A stretch of DNA of 64,000 nt, taken from assembly GCA_905221605.1 (NCBI GenBank), contig CAJNDS010002342.1, forward strand, positions 155,001-219,000, in the 5' to 3' direction. Within the stretch, counting starts at the first letter, position 1. Each line of letters opens with the position of its first letter. The notes below the pieces were generated by a model. That model saw only the letters and a program-made list of their open reading frames with translations, was not told where the DNA came from and made no database searches. Below, in pieces: positions 51,201 to 61,663 of this stretch. Both the position numbers and the translations under genes were made by a program. Source of the DNA: Symbiodinium natans. Lineage: Eukaryota > Sar > Dinophyceae > Suessiales > Symbiodiniaceae.

Positions 51201-53030
51201 GGTTTAGGGTTTAGGCAGACCTCGACTGTGGACTCCACAGCCGCGTGGGCCCAGGTCTTTGCTACACGCCCAAGGCCGCCACGCTTGTCGAATCAGGAGT
51301 TGATCTGAATTGCAGGCTCTTTTTGGCATCTAAGGAAGAAACATGTGTAATCAAATCAGATTGATACGCACACACATATACATATGTATATATATATATA
51401 CACATTATATATATATACACATACATATATATATATATAAAGGATGTATTAACACAGTCTGTGCTCAGATTCATGGTGGGTGTAGCGCTGAACACTCCCT
51501 GGAAAGCGCACGTCTAGTGAAACCCCTAACCCTTAACCGTTAGCCCCGCAAACCCTAAACCCTAAACCCTAAACCCTGAACCCTGAACCCTGAACCCTAA
51601 ACCCTGAACCCTGATCCCTGAACCCTGAACCATAAACCCGAAACCCTGAACCCTGAACCCTGATCCCTGAACCCTGAACCCTGAACCCTAAAGTCGAAGC
51701 CTTACAGTTGGGAGGTTCAAGCTTGGCCCGAGAATCCCAACTTAACCAGAGATTCTGCAGAGTTTTCTGCTGCCAAAGGCCTCAACCCTCAACCCTTAGG
51801 GTTTAGGGTTTAGGGTTTGGGGTTTAGGGTTTAGGGTTGAGGGTTTACGGTTTAGGGTTTACCAGACCCGAAGCTTCTGAGCCCCTAATTTTTGTGTGCA
51901 TACCTGACCGACCGTAGTCTCTCTCGAGGTTGACGCTTGGGGTTTAGGGTTCATATTTAGGGTTTAGGGTTTAGGGTTTAGGGTTTAGGGTTTAGGGTTT
52001 AGGGTTTAGGGTTTAGGGTTTAGGGTTTAGGGTTTAGGGCAACTGTGACTACAAAGTTCTTGATATGAAGAACTCAACGGGAGCAACAAGAGCGTTCGCT
52101 CGGCAGCGTTTAGGCTAACGCTTGCAAGAAGCCTAGCCCCTCCAACCCTCCGCCCCCCCCGCCCCCCCCTAATTACTGCGCTCGCCGGCGTAGTGAAAGC
52201 GACATTTGATGGCACTCCGCAAGAGTCGTCAGTATCTGCATGCTAAAGAACAGGCCCCGTAGCTCCAACTTGTCGTCCCGGGGATGTTGAGCTTTCTAAG
52301 CCTCAAGAACCTGTTCGGGGAGGGGGTGCGGCGAGGCGTTCTGCTTGGTGTCGCTTTACCCCTGTCTGGAGCTCTTTCGCAACTTGCCCCGCGGCTTGAG
52401 ATACGGCTGTGGTTGCAAGGAAGAAGGGCATGGAGTCCAAACCGGAATTATCCACCTGATTCAAAGCCTTCCCCTTAGGGTAGGGTTTAGGGTTTAGGGT
52501 TTAGGGTTTAGGGTTTAGGGTTTAGGGTTTAGGGTTTAGGGTTTAGGGTTTAGGGTTTAGGGTTTAGGGTTTAGGGTTTAGGGTTTAGGGTTTAGGGTTC
52601 ATGGCCCCCCACTCCTCACCCTCGGGTTTGGGGGCTCGGGGTTAAACGGACATCGGGCTTCGAGTTTGGGTTTCAAGGTTTGATACATGGCGCTTCAACC
52701 CACCCAAGCTCCAGGGATTTGGTGCCAACATCTGTGGGGACCTCTAGAGGTCTGGGCTTCTTGGTTTTGTCTCACCCTTCCCGACTTACACTTGCGGCCT
52801 GTGAGGTTTGTTGGGGGCTTCCGGGATGGGGTGCAGGGCCTGCAAACTGAACCCACGGAGATCCTCCGAAGATGAGTTCAGTGCTTAGGCTGAATCATGA
52901 TGCTGCAACGAACGATGACTGGCTCGGAGAGCTTTCGCCCCTTTCCCCCCCCTCTCCCTAACGACAAACGAAGGCAACAAACAAAAGTAAACCCCAGCTC
53001 CTAAACCCTAAACCCTAAACCCCAAAATGC
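48250..53030. other. 4.8 kb of arrays with unassigned islands
   Basis: TTTAGGG-type: 48495-48690 (mostly TTTCAGGG octamers), 50333-50412, 51141-51215, 51797-51870, 51940-52040, 52480-52598. CCCTAAA-type: 48405-48445, 49084-49128, 49796-49838, 50497-50600, 50825-51047, 51550-51690 (mostly CCCTGAA). TA repeats at 51375-51440. The island 51050-51130 has C-island-G layout with frame EDLKSFQHETENRV. No other exon could be defended. Confidence 0.6.
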
Positions 53031-53038
53031 CCGACCAG

Positions 53039-53100
53039 GCTTGCCGACCTGGTGCTCGCAGCCCGGTCCGACGATCATCCTCGAGGAGTGGCATCTGCTG
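53039..53100 (+). CDS. Candidate LRR-like exon
   Basis: Acceptor CCCGACCAG; reads LADLVLAARSDDHPRGVASA, similar in start phase to exon f. CCCTAAA on the left (53003-53022), TTTAGGG on the right (53127-53285). Confidence 0.45.
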
Positions 53101-53679
53101 GGGGGAAGCAGGGGGGTGGTTGGGGTTTCGGGTTTAGGGTTTAGGGTTTGGGGTTTAGGGTTTGGGGTTTAGGGTTTAGGGTTTAGGGTTAGGGTTTAGG
53201 GTTTAGGGTTTAGTGTTTAGGGTTTAGGGTTTAGGGTTTAGGGTTTAGGGTTTAGGGTTTAGTTTTAGGGTTTAGGGTTTAGGGTCAGGGCCTACAAGTT
53301 TGGGCTGAGTATCTAGGTTCTCCCGCGGTGCCCGTGTTCTTGGGATAGGGTTCCCGCAGGCCTTCTCGAACACACTACACTTATTTGGGTGGCTGTCAAA
53401 ATTATGATCCTTTTTCGGGTACCCTAAATATTAGGTGCCGTATGATAATCGGGATCCAAGAAGTTGAGTGTTTCCGACAATTCAGGCACCCCTTCTTTAA
53501 AACTTACATCTGGGGTGGGGGGGAAATTTGCAAAGGCGACTGAACCCTATGTCTTGGAAACACCCGGAAACCCTCGTATGGGGCGCTGTCCCGAGGAGGT
53601 TCGCCACTACTGAACCCACTCGGCAAGACGAGCGCGGGATCACACGCCCGGCTATCGAAACGCAGCCGGGCTTCATACC

Positions 53680-53775
53680 TAAACCCTAAACCCTGAACCC
53701 TGAACCCTGAACCCTGAACCCTGAACCCTGAACCCTGAACCCTGAACCCTAAACCCTAAACCCTAAACCCTAAAC
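53680..53775. repeat. CCCTGAA/CCCTAAA array
   Basis: Eight consecutive CCCTGAA units flanked by CCCTAAA units. Confidence 0.95.
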
Positions 53776-53826
53776 CATATCAGTTTGGAGACAGGAGCAC
53801 GCCGCGGCCAAGATTGAGAGTGTAGG

Positions 53827-53940
53827 GTTGGGATGCTTCCCCTTGTACTCGCCGTCCTTCATAGGGATTCAAAGTTGAGGGTTTCTATAATCCCTATTAA
53901 GGACTGTTAGTATTGTTAGTACAGGGATTCTCGTAGTGGG
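53827..53940. mobile_element. Foldback element family B, copy 3, rearranged
   Basis: Left arm TTGGGATGCTTCCCCTTGTA as in copy 1; the shared core appears in inverse orientation on the right (TATAATCCCTATTAAGGACT). Confidence 0.55.
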
Positions 53941-53947
53941 TTACTAA

Positions 53948-54060
53948 CTTGGTAGCCCAGTGGTACCCTTTTCCCGTTTTTGGCTCAAGGTTCCCTATAA
54001 AGTGACCAAACAAACCAAAAAAGGGTGCCCTTATTAGAATGTGGTTTCTGGGCTACCAAG
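53948..54060. mobile_element. Foldback element family C, copy 3, 13-bp perfect terminal repeats
   Basis: Starts CTTGGTAGCCCAG and ends with its exact complement CTGGGCTACCAAG. The interior holds TTTTTGGCTCAAGG and AAAAGGGTGCCCTTATTAG. Confidence 0.8.
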
Positions 54061-54290
54061 AAAATCCTTAAATGGAATCCTAGGGTTTAGGGTTTAGGGT
54101 TTAGGGTTTAGGGTTAGGGTTTAGGGTTTAGGGTTTATGGTTTAGGGTAGAGCCACCTCGACCTGTACCCGAGGCAGCTTACGGACGTCTGCGCCTGCCT
54201 GCCAGGGTTTCTTGCTACATAAAACCAGGCTTAGGGCAGCACGCACGCCCGAATGCCTCAAACCCAACGTCACACTCTCCGCAGAACTCT

Positions 54291-54393
54291 CAGTAGTAGA
54301 GTATGTAACCTTTAACCTTTTTGGGGTAATAGAATCCCCTTATCATCCAGAAGGTTAACCTGTAGTTCCCCCAGGTACTAGACAACTAAGAAC
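54291..54393. repeat. Dispersed repeat family D, copy 2
   Basis: GTAGAGTATGTAACCTTTAA through CCCCCAGGTACTAGACAAC, about 85% like copy D1. Confidence 0.7.
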
Positions 54394-54547
54394 TTTGTGG
54401 TACTTTACTGTAACTTTAGATCCTTACCTTTTTTGGGTTTATTGGGTTTCTTATTAAGGCAGCTAAAAGTTTAATTTATAGCTACCCTCCTGAGTGCAGC
54501 TAAGAGAACTTGAAGCTGCAAAGAGGGCCCCTCGAAGCGTCGCCGAG

Positions 54548-54603
54548 GCCTCGTGGCCCAGATGTTCTTCGACATGCCGACGCCCCTGAACCACCACACC
54601 ATG
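54548..54603 (+). CDS. Candidate exon
   Basis: Acceptor GTCGCCGAG; two bases plus 18 codons reading LVAQMFFDMPTPLNHHTM; donor GT (ACCATG before GTGACA). Good coding character, family not recognised. It could belong to the LRR or the DENN gene. Confidence 0.45.
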
Positions 54604-54699
54604 GTGACACTTACCGCAGGCGAAGCCCTAAACCCCAAACCCTAAACCCTGAACCCTAAACCCTAAACCCTAAACTGAACCCTAAACCCTACTTCCTCC

Positions 54700-55265
54700 T
54701 AAACTCCGTGTGTAGGGTTGGGTCACTGTGAGGCCTGACTGGTTTTGTGAGTTAACGGCAGGAGCCTCAGTTTAAAACCCTAAGCCTCAACCCCAGACGT
54801 TTTAAACCCTATGTGGGCGTACACGCCGTAGTCATCCAATACTCCAAGTCTAACTCACAAGCGCAACTGCACATACAAGTACAACCGCCAACACACCTGC
54901 AACAACAAATGCAACAAACATGGGACGAATGATAAACAACTCCAGCAACAAATAAAACACATCCAAATACAAATAGGACAGGGATGGCCCCCGGGGCGTC
55001 AACAGGGCCTTTGCCTTCGTTATTCTGCTCATTTGCCCATAGTGCATGGTGTGACATTCGTCCAAAGTCCGCAATTACATTTCTCAAGCTACCTTGTTCA
55101 ACATGTCAATTTCTTTGATTGCATCCTTCTGAGTTCTTCGATTTCAATCGTTCCGATTGTTTACTCTCTCTCCTTCCTGCGTCAACACCATTGCTTTGCT
55201 ATTGTTTGGTACCACACCAAGCTCTTCTTATCGAACTTCGATGCCTCGTCTTTCATCACCTGTGG
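54700..55265. other. No supported gene
   Basis: Unique sequence with frames on both strands (54809-55087 minus, 55033-55314 plus) that overlap and lack domains or repeat-flanked exon layout. Confidence 0.45.
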
Positions 55266-55269
55266 TTGT

Positions 55270-55383
55270 CTAGGATGCCCAGTAATACCCTTATTCCATT
55301 TTTGGGGGGTTTAGGTTTCCTCATAAACCCCTTTAAGCACAAAAGGGCACCCTTTTTAAGCCTAGGTTACTGGGCAGCCTAGT
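55270..55383. mobile_element. Foldback element family C, copy 2
   Basis: CTAGGATGCCCAGTAATACC at the left and the complement of TAGGTTACTGGGCAGCCTAG at the right. In place of GGCTCAAGG it has GGGGGGTTTAGG. Confidence 0.8.
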
Positions 55384-55475
55384 TATGTTCTGTTTCATCT
55401 TGGCTGCTCGACATCATCACGCGAACGTTTGAATAGCCAGCTTCGCGGCCTTCATGGCAGGAGCGAAGGTCCCAG

Positions 55476-55577
55476 AGACTCCAAAACCCCTTAATTAAGG
55501 AAGATACCGTAAATCATATTAGGGTTTCCGATTGTAATTTATAAGGTATATTCCTTAATTAACGGGTTTTGGAGTCT
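55476..55577. mobile_element. 102-bp hairpin element
   Basis: 33-bp arms (55476-55508 and 55545-55577) starting AGACTCCAAAACCC match as inverted complements with two mismatches and contain TTAATTAAGG. The loop is AT-rich with partial further pairing. No second copy in the window. Confidence 0.75.
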
Positions 55578-55627
55578 GGGGTCGGCAGGAGTTCCTGTGA
55601 GCGTTTGGGTGCCCGCGAGTGGGCTGG

Positions 55628-55770
55628 CCTAAACCCTAAACCCTAAACCCTAAACCCTAAACCCTAAACCCCAAACCCTAAACCCTAAACCCTAAACCCT
55701 AAACCCTAAACCCTAAACCCTAAACCCTAAACCCTAAACCCTAAACCCTAAACCCTAAACCCCAAACCCG
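55628..55770. repeat. CCCTAAA array upstream of exon 55803
   Basis: About 20 near-perfect units, followed by a strong pyrimidine tract (TTTCCCTTCCCTTCCAG). Confidence 0.95.
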
Positions 55771-55802
55771 CCAGCCTCCCCTTAGTTTCCCTTCCCTTCC
55801 AG

Positions 55803-55860
55803 GCCTGCGCGAGGTGACGCTGCTGGATCCATCCGGCGCGACGCGGGACTTCTCCTTCAG
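55803..55860 (+). CDS. LRR-like exon
   Basis: Two bases, 18 codons and two bases; reads LREVTLLDPSGATRDFSF; GC donor (TTCAG before GCAGCGG). A TTTAGGG-like tract follows at 55886. The phase matches the other LRR exons, but its link to them is not shown. Confidence 0.5.
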
Positions 55861-55929
55861 GCAGCGGTCTTCATGGCTTCACTGGTTTAGAGTTTAGGGT
55901 TTACGGTTTAGGATTCTGATGATGCTTGC

Positions 55930-58900
55930 ACCGCCTGTTGATGCTTATCATGCACACCAGGGCTGGCCCTTGCGTGAAGGACACGTCCAGCTGATGCTCA
56001 TGATGCGCGCGGGTCCTGGCCTTTGCGTGAAAGACACACCCAGCTCATGATGCGCGCGGGTCCTGGCCCTCGCGTGATGGACACACCCAGCTGATGCTCA
56101 TGATGCGCACGTTGCGTGAAGGAGAAACCCAGCTGATGCTCATGATGCGCGTGGGTCCTGGCCCTTGCGTGAAGGACACATCCAGCTGATGCTCATGATG
56201 CGCGCGGGTCCTGGCCCTTGCGTGAAGGACACACCCAGCTGATGCTAATGATGCGCGCGGGTCCTGGCCCTTGCGTGACGAACACACCCAGCTGATGCTC
56301 ATGATGTGCGCGGGTCCTGGCTGTTGCGTGAAGGACACACCCAGCTGATGCTCATGATGCGCGCGGGTCCTAGCCATTGCGTGAAGGACACACACAAAGC
56401 TGATGCTCATGATGCGCGCGGGTCCTGGCCATTGCGTGAAGGAGACACCCAGCTGATGCTCATGATGCGCGCGGGGCCTGGCCATTGCTCGAAGGACACA
56501 CCCAGCTGATGCTCATGATGCGCGCGGGTCCTGGCCATTGCGTGAGGGACACACCCAGCTGATGCTCATGATGCGCGCGGGTCCTGGCCATTGCGTGAAG
56601 GACACACCCAGCTGATACTCATGATGCGCGCGGGTCCTGGCCAGCTGATGCTCATGATGCGCGCGGGTCCTGGCCATTGCGTGCAGGACACCCAGCTGAT
56701 GCTCATGATGCGCGCGGGTCCTGGCCATTGCCTGAAGGAGACACCTAGCTGATGCTCATGATGCGCGCGGGTCCTGGCCATTGCGTGAAGGACACACCCA
56801 GCTGATGCTCATGATGCGCGCGGGTCCTGGCCATTGCGTGAAGGACACACCGGGTCACACGCGGGTCCTGGCCATTGCGTGAAGGACACACCCAGCTGAT
56901 GCTCATGATGCGCGCGGGTCCTGGCCATTGCGTGAAGGACACACGAAGCTGATGCTCATGATGCGCGCGGGTCCTGGCCATTGCGTGAAGGACACACCCA
57001 GCTGATGCTCATGATGCGCGCAGGTCCTGGCCATTGCGTGAGGGACACACCCAGCTGATGCTCATGATGCGCGCGGGTCCCGGCCATTGCGTGAAGGACA
57101 CACCCAGCTGATACTCATGATGCGCGCGGGTCCTGGCCAGCTGATGCTCATGATGCGCGCGGGTCCTGGCCATTGCGTGCAGGACACCCTGCTGATGCTC
57201 ATGATGCGCGCGGGTCCTGGCCATTGCCTGAAGGAGACACCTAGGTGATGCTCATGATGCGCGCGGGTCCTGGCCATTGCGTGAAGGACACACCCAGCTG
57301 ATGCTCATGATGTGCGCTGGTCCTGGCCATTGCGTGAAGGACACACCCAGCTGATGCTCATGATGCGCGCGGGTCCTGGCCATTGCGTGAAGGACACACC
57401 CAGCTGATGCTCATGATGCGCGCGGGTCCTGGCCATTGCGTGAAGGACACACGAAGCTGATTGCTCATGATGCGCGCGGGTCCTGGCCATTGCGTGAAGG
57501 ACACACCCAGCTCATGCTCATGATGCGCGCAGGTCTTGGCCATTGCGTGAAGGACACACCCAGCTGATGCTCATGATGCGCGCGGGTCCTGGCCATTGCG
57601 TGAAGGACACACCCAGCTGATGCTCATGATGCGCGCGGGTCCTGGCCATTGCGTGAAGGAGACAACCAGCTGATGCATATGATGCGCGCGGGCCCTGGCC
57701 ATTGCGTGAAGGAGACAGCCAGCTGATGCTCATGATGCGCGCGGGTCCTGGCCCTTGCGTGAAGGACACACCCAGCTGATGCTCATGATGCGCGTGGGTC
57801 CTGGCCATTGCGTCAAAGACACAATTGCGTGAAGGGGACACCCAGCTGATGCTCATGATGCGCGCGGGTCCCATTGCGTGAAGGACTCAATGCTCATGAT
57901 GCGCGCGGGTCTTGGCCATTGCGCGAAGGACACACCCAGCTGATGCTCATGATGCGCGCGGGTCCTAGCTGATGCTCATGATGCGCGCGGGTCCTGGCCA
58001 TTGCGTGAAGGACACACCCAGCTGATGCTCATGATGCGCGCGGGTCCTGGCCATTGCGTGAAGGAGACAACCAGCTGATGCATGATGCGCACGGGCCCTG
58101 GCCCTTGCGTGAAGGAGACACCCAGCTGATGCTCATGATGCGCGCGGGTCCTGGCCCTTGCGTGAAGGACACACCCTGCTGATGCTCATCATGCGCGCGG
58201 GTCCTGGTCATTGCGTGAAGGACACACAAAGCTGATGCTCAGGATGCGCGCGGGTCCTGGCCATTGCGTGAAGGAGACGCCAGCTGATGCTCATGATGCG
58301 CGCGGGTCCTAGCCATTGAGTGAAGGAGACACCCAGCTGATGCTCATGATGCGCGCGGGTCCTGGCCATTGCGTGAAGGACACGCCTAACTGATGCGCAT
58401 GATGCGCGCGGGTCCTGGCCATTGAGTGAAGGACACGCCTAGCTGATGCCAATGATGCGCGCGGGTCCTGGCCCTTGTGTGAAGGACACACCCAGCTGAT
58501 GCTCATGATGTGCGCGGGTCCTGGCTGTTGCGTGAAGGACACACCCAGCTGATGCTCATGATGCGCGCGGGTCCTGGCCATTGCGTGAAGGACACACGAA
58601 GCTGATGCTCATGATGCGCGCGGGTCCTGGCCATTGCGTGAAGGAGACACAGCTGATGCTCATGATGCGCGCGGGTCCTGGCCATTGCGTGAGGGACACA
58701 CCCAGCTGATGCTCATGATGCGCGCGGGTCCTGGCCATTGCGTGAAGGACACACCCAGTTGATACTCATGATGCGCGCGGGTCCTGGCCAGCTGATGCTC
58801 ATGATGCCTGGCCATTGCTTGCAGGACACCCAGCTGATGCTCATGATGCGCGCGGGTCCTGGCCATTGCCTGAAGGAGACACCTAGCTGATGCTCATGAT

Positions 58901-59055
58901 GCGCGCGGGTCCTGGCCATTGCGTGAAGGACACACCCAGCTGATGCTTATGATGCGCGCGGGTCCTGGCCATTGCTTGAAGGACACACCCAGCTGATGCT
59001 CATGATGCGCGCGGGTCCTGGCCATTGCTTGAAGGACACACCGAGCTGATGCTCA
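55930..59055. repeat. 53-bp satellite, about 58 copies
   Basis: Unit CATGATGCGCGCGGGTCCTG-GCCATTGCGTGAAGGACACA-CCCAGCTGATGCT. Variants include GCCCTTGCG for GCCATTGCG and GGAGAC for GGACAC. A truncated unit (TCCTGGCCAGCTGATG) recurs near 56635, 57133 and 58786. The first two lie in blocks offset by about 496 bp, a higher-order duplication. Because the unit lacks stops on the minus strand, many 60-146 codon frames appear; they are by-products. Confidence 0.95.
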
Positions 59056-59068
59056 CAAGGGGTTTCAG

Positions 59069-59101
59069 GGCTTTAGGCGCTTCTTGCGGCTCAAGGATCG
59101 G
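59069..59101 (+). CDS. Candidate micro-exon after the satellite
   Basis: Follows GGTTTCAG; reads GFRRFLRLKDR and ends before GTTAAG. Short and therefore weak. Confidence 0.25.
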
Positions 59102-59217
59102 GTTAAGCGCAGTGTAGGGTCCCGCAAGAATCCGACCATCACGACACAGGCGACTGTCAGTTGTTGCCGACGGGGCTTGGTAGGAGAATGCAGCTTGCTA
59201 CCACGGAAGGCGAAATT

Positions 59218-59334
59218 CTTGGTTGCCCATGATTGGTGCTCTTTTCCCTTTTTTTGGCTCAAGGTTCCCCTATATAATGGAACCAACCCAATACAGGGTG
59301 CCCTTTTTGCTAATATGGTTACTCGTCTACCAAG
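59218..59334. mobile_element. Foldback element family C, copy 4
   Basis: Left end CTTGGTTGCCCATGATTGG, right end ACTCGTCTACCAAG. The interior TTTTTTTGGCTCAAGGTTCC and CAGGGTGCCCTTTTTGCTAA matches copy 3. Confidence 0.7.
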
Positions 59335-59359
59335 AACTCGAACGCTCGGGCCTTATCCC

Positions 59360-59485
59360 TGAACCCTCAACCCTATACTTCAACCCTAAACCCTAAACCC
59401 TAAACCCTAAACCCTAAACCCTAAACCCTAAACCCTAAACCCTAAACCCTAAACCCTAAACCCTAAACCCTAAACCCTAAATTTC
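59360..59485. repeat. CCCTAAA array
   Basis: About 17 units. It is followed by an island (59487-59560) with an open frame LRPLVACLSEKRCPRSAM and then TTTAGGG (59570-59592), the exon layout, but the exon is unproven. Confidence 0.9.
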
Positions 59486-59591
59486 CTTGAGGCCACTGGT
59501 GGCGTGCCTCTCTGAGAAGAGGTGCCCCCGTTCTGCAATGCGGACCTTGGTTGGTTTGGGCCGTAGGGCTTAAGGTTTAGGGTTTAGGGTT

Positions 59592-61052
59592 TACCGGGGG
59601 AACCCCCAGAAGGAACTTGTTTGGATATCCACAGGATCTCTGGATATTGCAATAGACCCCCAAAAAAATCCAAGAAATGGCATAGTTGCTGAGGTTGCTT
59701 CTGCTGTAATCACGCAAAATGAAGCTTGGGAGGCTCAATGGGGTTTATAGTCTGACGAGAAGGGGTTGAAGCTCCTAGATCCCATGCAATGGGCATGTGC
59801 TTGGAAAACCACAAAAACATTGATGGGGGCAGCCGGCGCAGCAATTCTGCTCAATATGATTCGTATGAATATCTCTTTCTGGAGATCGACGCGGTTTAGG
59901 GTTTAGGGTTGAATTAAAGGGTTTAGGGTTTAGGGTTTATAGGGTCTATAGGGTTGATAGGGTTTATACGGTTTATAGGTTTAGGGTTTATAGGGTTTAT
60001 ATATAGGGTTTATATCGGGTTTATAGGGTTTATAGGTTTTTATAGGGTTTTATAGGGTTTATATAGGGTTTATATAGGGTTTATAGGGTTTAGGGTTTCG
60101 GGTGAAAGTGCTTAGGGTTTATAAGTTGTAAGTCAGTCTTGAAAGTGATAAGGGAGTATAGGGTTAAAAACTGTTTTGGTGTCAGTTTTGAGCCCAGCAG
60201 ACCATATGCTACACAGCTACCGACAGGGGCAAGTGGAATCCAAAAAAAGCCGTGAAAACCCCAAAAAACCCAGAAAAAACCCAAAAAAAGGCAGACTCCA
60301 AAAACACAGGGCAAACCCAAAAAAAAGCGTAAAGCGTAGCAACTCCGTAAAAACCCGTGCGATCCCCAAAAAAAGGCGTGCAAAACCCGTAACCGAAATC
60401 CAAAAAAACCCGAAAAAACTCCAAAAAATGCCGTGCACCCGACGCCGAAAAATCTTATTCTGAGCTCAAGTTTTGTGTCTCACCGCTCTTTGGGAGATGA
60501 ACCCGCCCGCCACGGCTTTGAATTCCGCCCTCAGTGAACTTTACACGTCGGACATGTGGCTTCCGTCAGAGCAGGCATCCAGAGTTGCACAGCTCGGTCT
60601 TCATTTTCTCAGGCCTTCGTCACCCTAACAAGAATACTTTGGATGCAAAACTTGCCGTGCCACGGTTTGCATTGTTCCCAAAGCACCATATGGTGTTTCA
60701 TGCACTCCAGGGCTTGCTTTTTGCATCAATACAGTTTCAATCCTGTCTGTGAGGACAGGACGAGGATTTTGTAGGGCGAATCAGCCGTGCAACGAGGAGG
60801 GCGGAACTCGTGCTGTGATATCAGCCTCGCTTCGGCGGTATTTGGTACGTTGCCACGCCGTTTGGAGGCATGAGCTGTATTAGGCGACGGCAAGAGATGG
60901 AAAGAGTCTGAACGTTTGCATTTACACCTAGGTGTGTGAATTCCTAGATTTTTCCAGAATCTCTAGGTTTTTACCAATGGTTTGGCTTTTGGTGAAATAT
61001 CTGGGTTTTTAGGCTTACTCTGAGAAATTCTCGACCCAGGGCTCCCCTGGTA
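59592..61052. mobile_element. 1.46-kb element, copy 2, inverted relative to copy 1
   Basis: Reverse complement of 14766-16208 with small indels (an extra C near 60625; different lengths in the TATAGGG repeat block 59890-60110). Flanked by TTTAGGG on both sides with TA at each edge. The basic Lys/Pro-rich frame is here on the + strand, reading up to 95 codons (60176-60463). Confidence 0.8.
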
Positions 61053-61523
61053 GGGTTTAGGGTACTTATACCTCAAAAGTTGTAGGCTGTAGGCCTGAGG
61101 CTTCCGAAGATTTGATGTAGCCTTGCTTGGGTCTTCGGGTTTAGAATGTTGAGGTTTCCGACTTCGCAGCATGAGGTATTTTCGGGTATACAAGAGGGGC
61201 ACCCCATCTTTTGGGGACTTGCTCATGTAGCTCGGGGAGGATCTTCTTCGGGAGTTGAGGTCTACTTCCTTTGCCTCAGAAGCCCTGGATGCGGGTTTCC
61301 TGGACCCAAGCCCCAGCGTGCAAACCCCTGAAGCCCCAAACCATGAACGGGATTGTGATGACAATCGGGCGACGTATTCCCTACAGGACCTCGAGGCAGA
61401 TGAGAGTTTCTGGACTTGCTTCTTTTTCTTGGCAGGGTGGGGGCTTCGTGTGGTTTGGGTCGGAACCCGTTTCTGAGAGCCGCCACACATGCACAAATCT
61501 ACACCTGGAACCATGTAGGGCAA
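61053..61523. other. No supported gene
   Basis: Overlapping frames on both strands (186 codons minus, 61-90 codons plus) without recognisable domains or matched splice sites. Confidence 0.4.
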
Positions 61524-61616
61524 CCCTAAACCCTAAACCCTAAACCCTAAACCCTAAACCCTAAACCCTAAACCCTAAACCCTAAACCCTAAACCCTAAA
61601 CCCTAAACCCTTCAAG

Positions 61617-61663
61617 TTGTGAGGCTGGCCCAACTCTTCGTCTTAGTGCTCCTGGAGCGCAAG
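61617..61663 (+). CDS. DENN exon 1
   Basis: A CCCTAAA array (61524-61612) ends four bases before; acceptor TTCAAG. An alternative acceptor GTGAG at 61623 would obey AG-before-G and shorten the exon by seven bases. GC donor (CGCAAG before GCATAC). Confidence 0.55.

Noticed and set aside
56045-58919. Series of minus-strand frames of 60-146 codons with repeating ARTRAHHEHQL-type peptides
   Set aside because: They are translations of the 53-bp satellite; the frames shift from unit to unit and exist only because the unit lacks stop codons.
60176-60463. Lys/Pro-rich frame as a histone-like or transposase gene
   Set aside because: Sequence is homopolymer-rich pseudo-repeat; no catalytic motif, so kept only as a low-interest observation.
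14766-61052. The two 1.4-kb copies as arms of one giant inverted duplication
   Set aside because: Sequences outside the elements do not match, and the flanking TTTAGGG runs in the same window orientation at both, which an inversion of flanks would not give.
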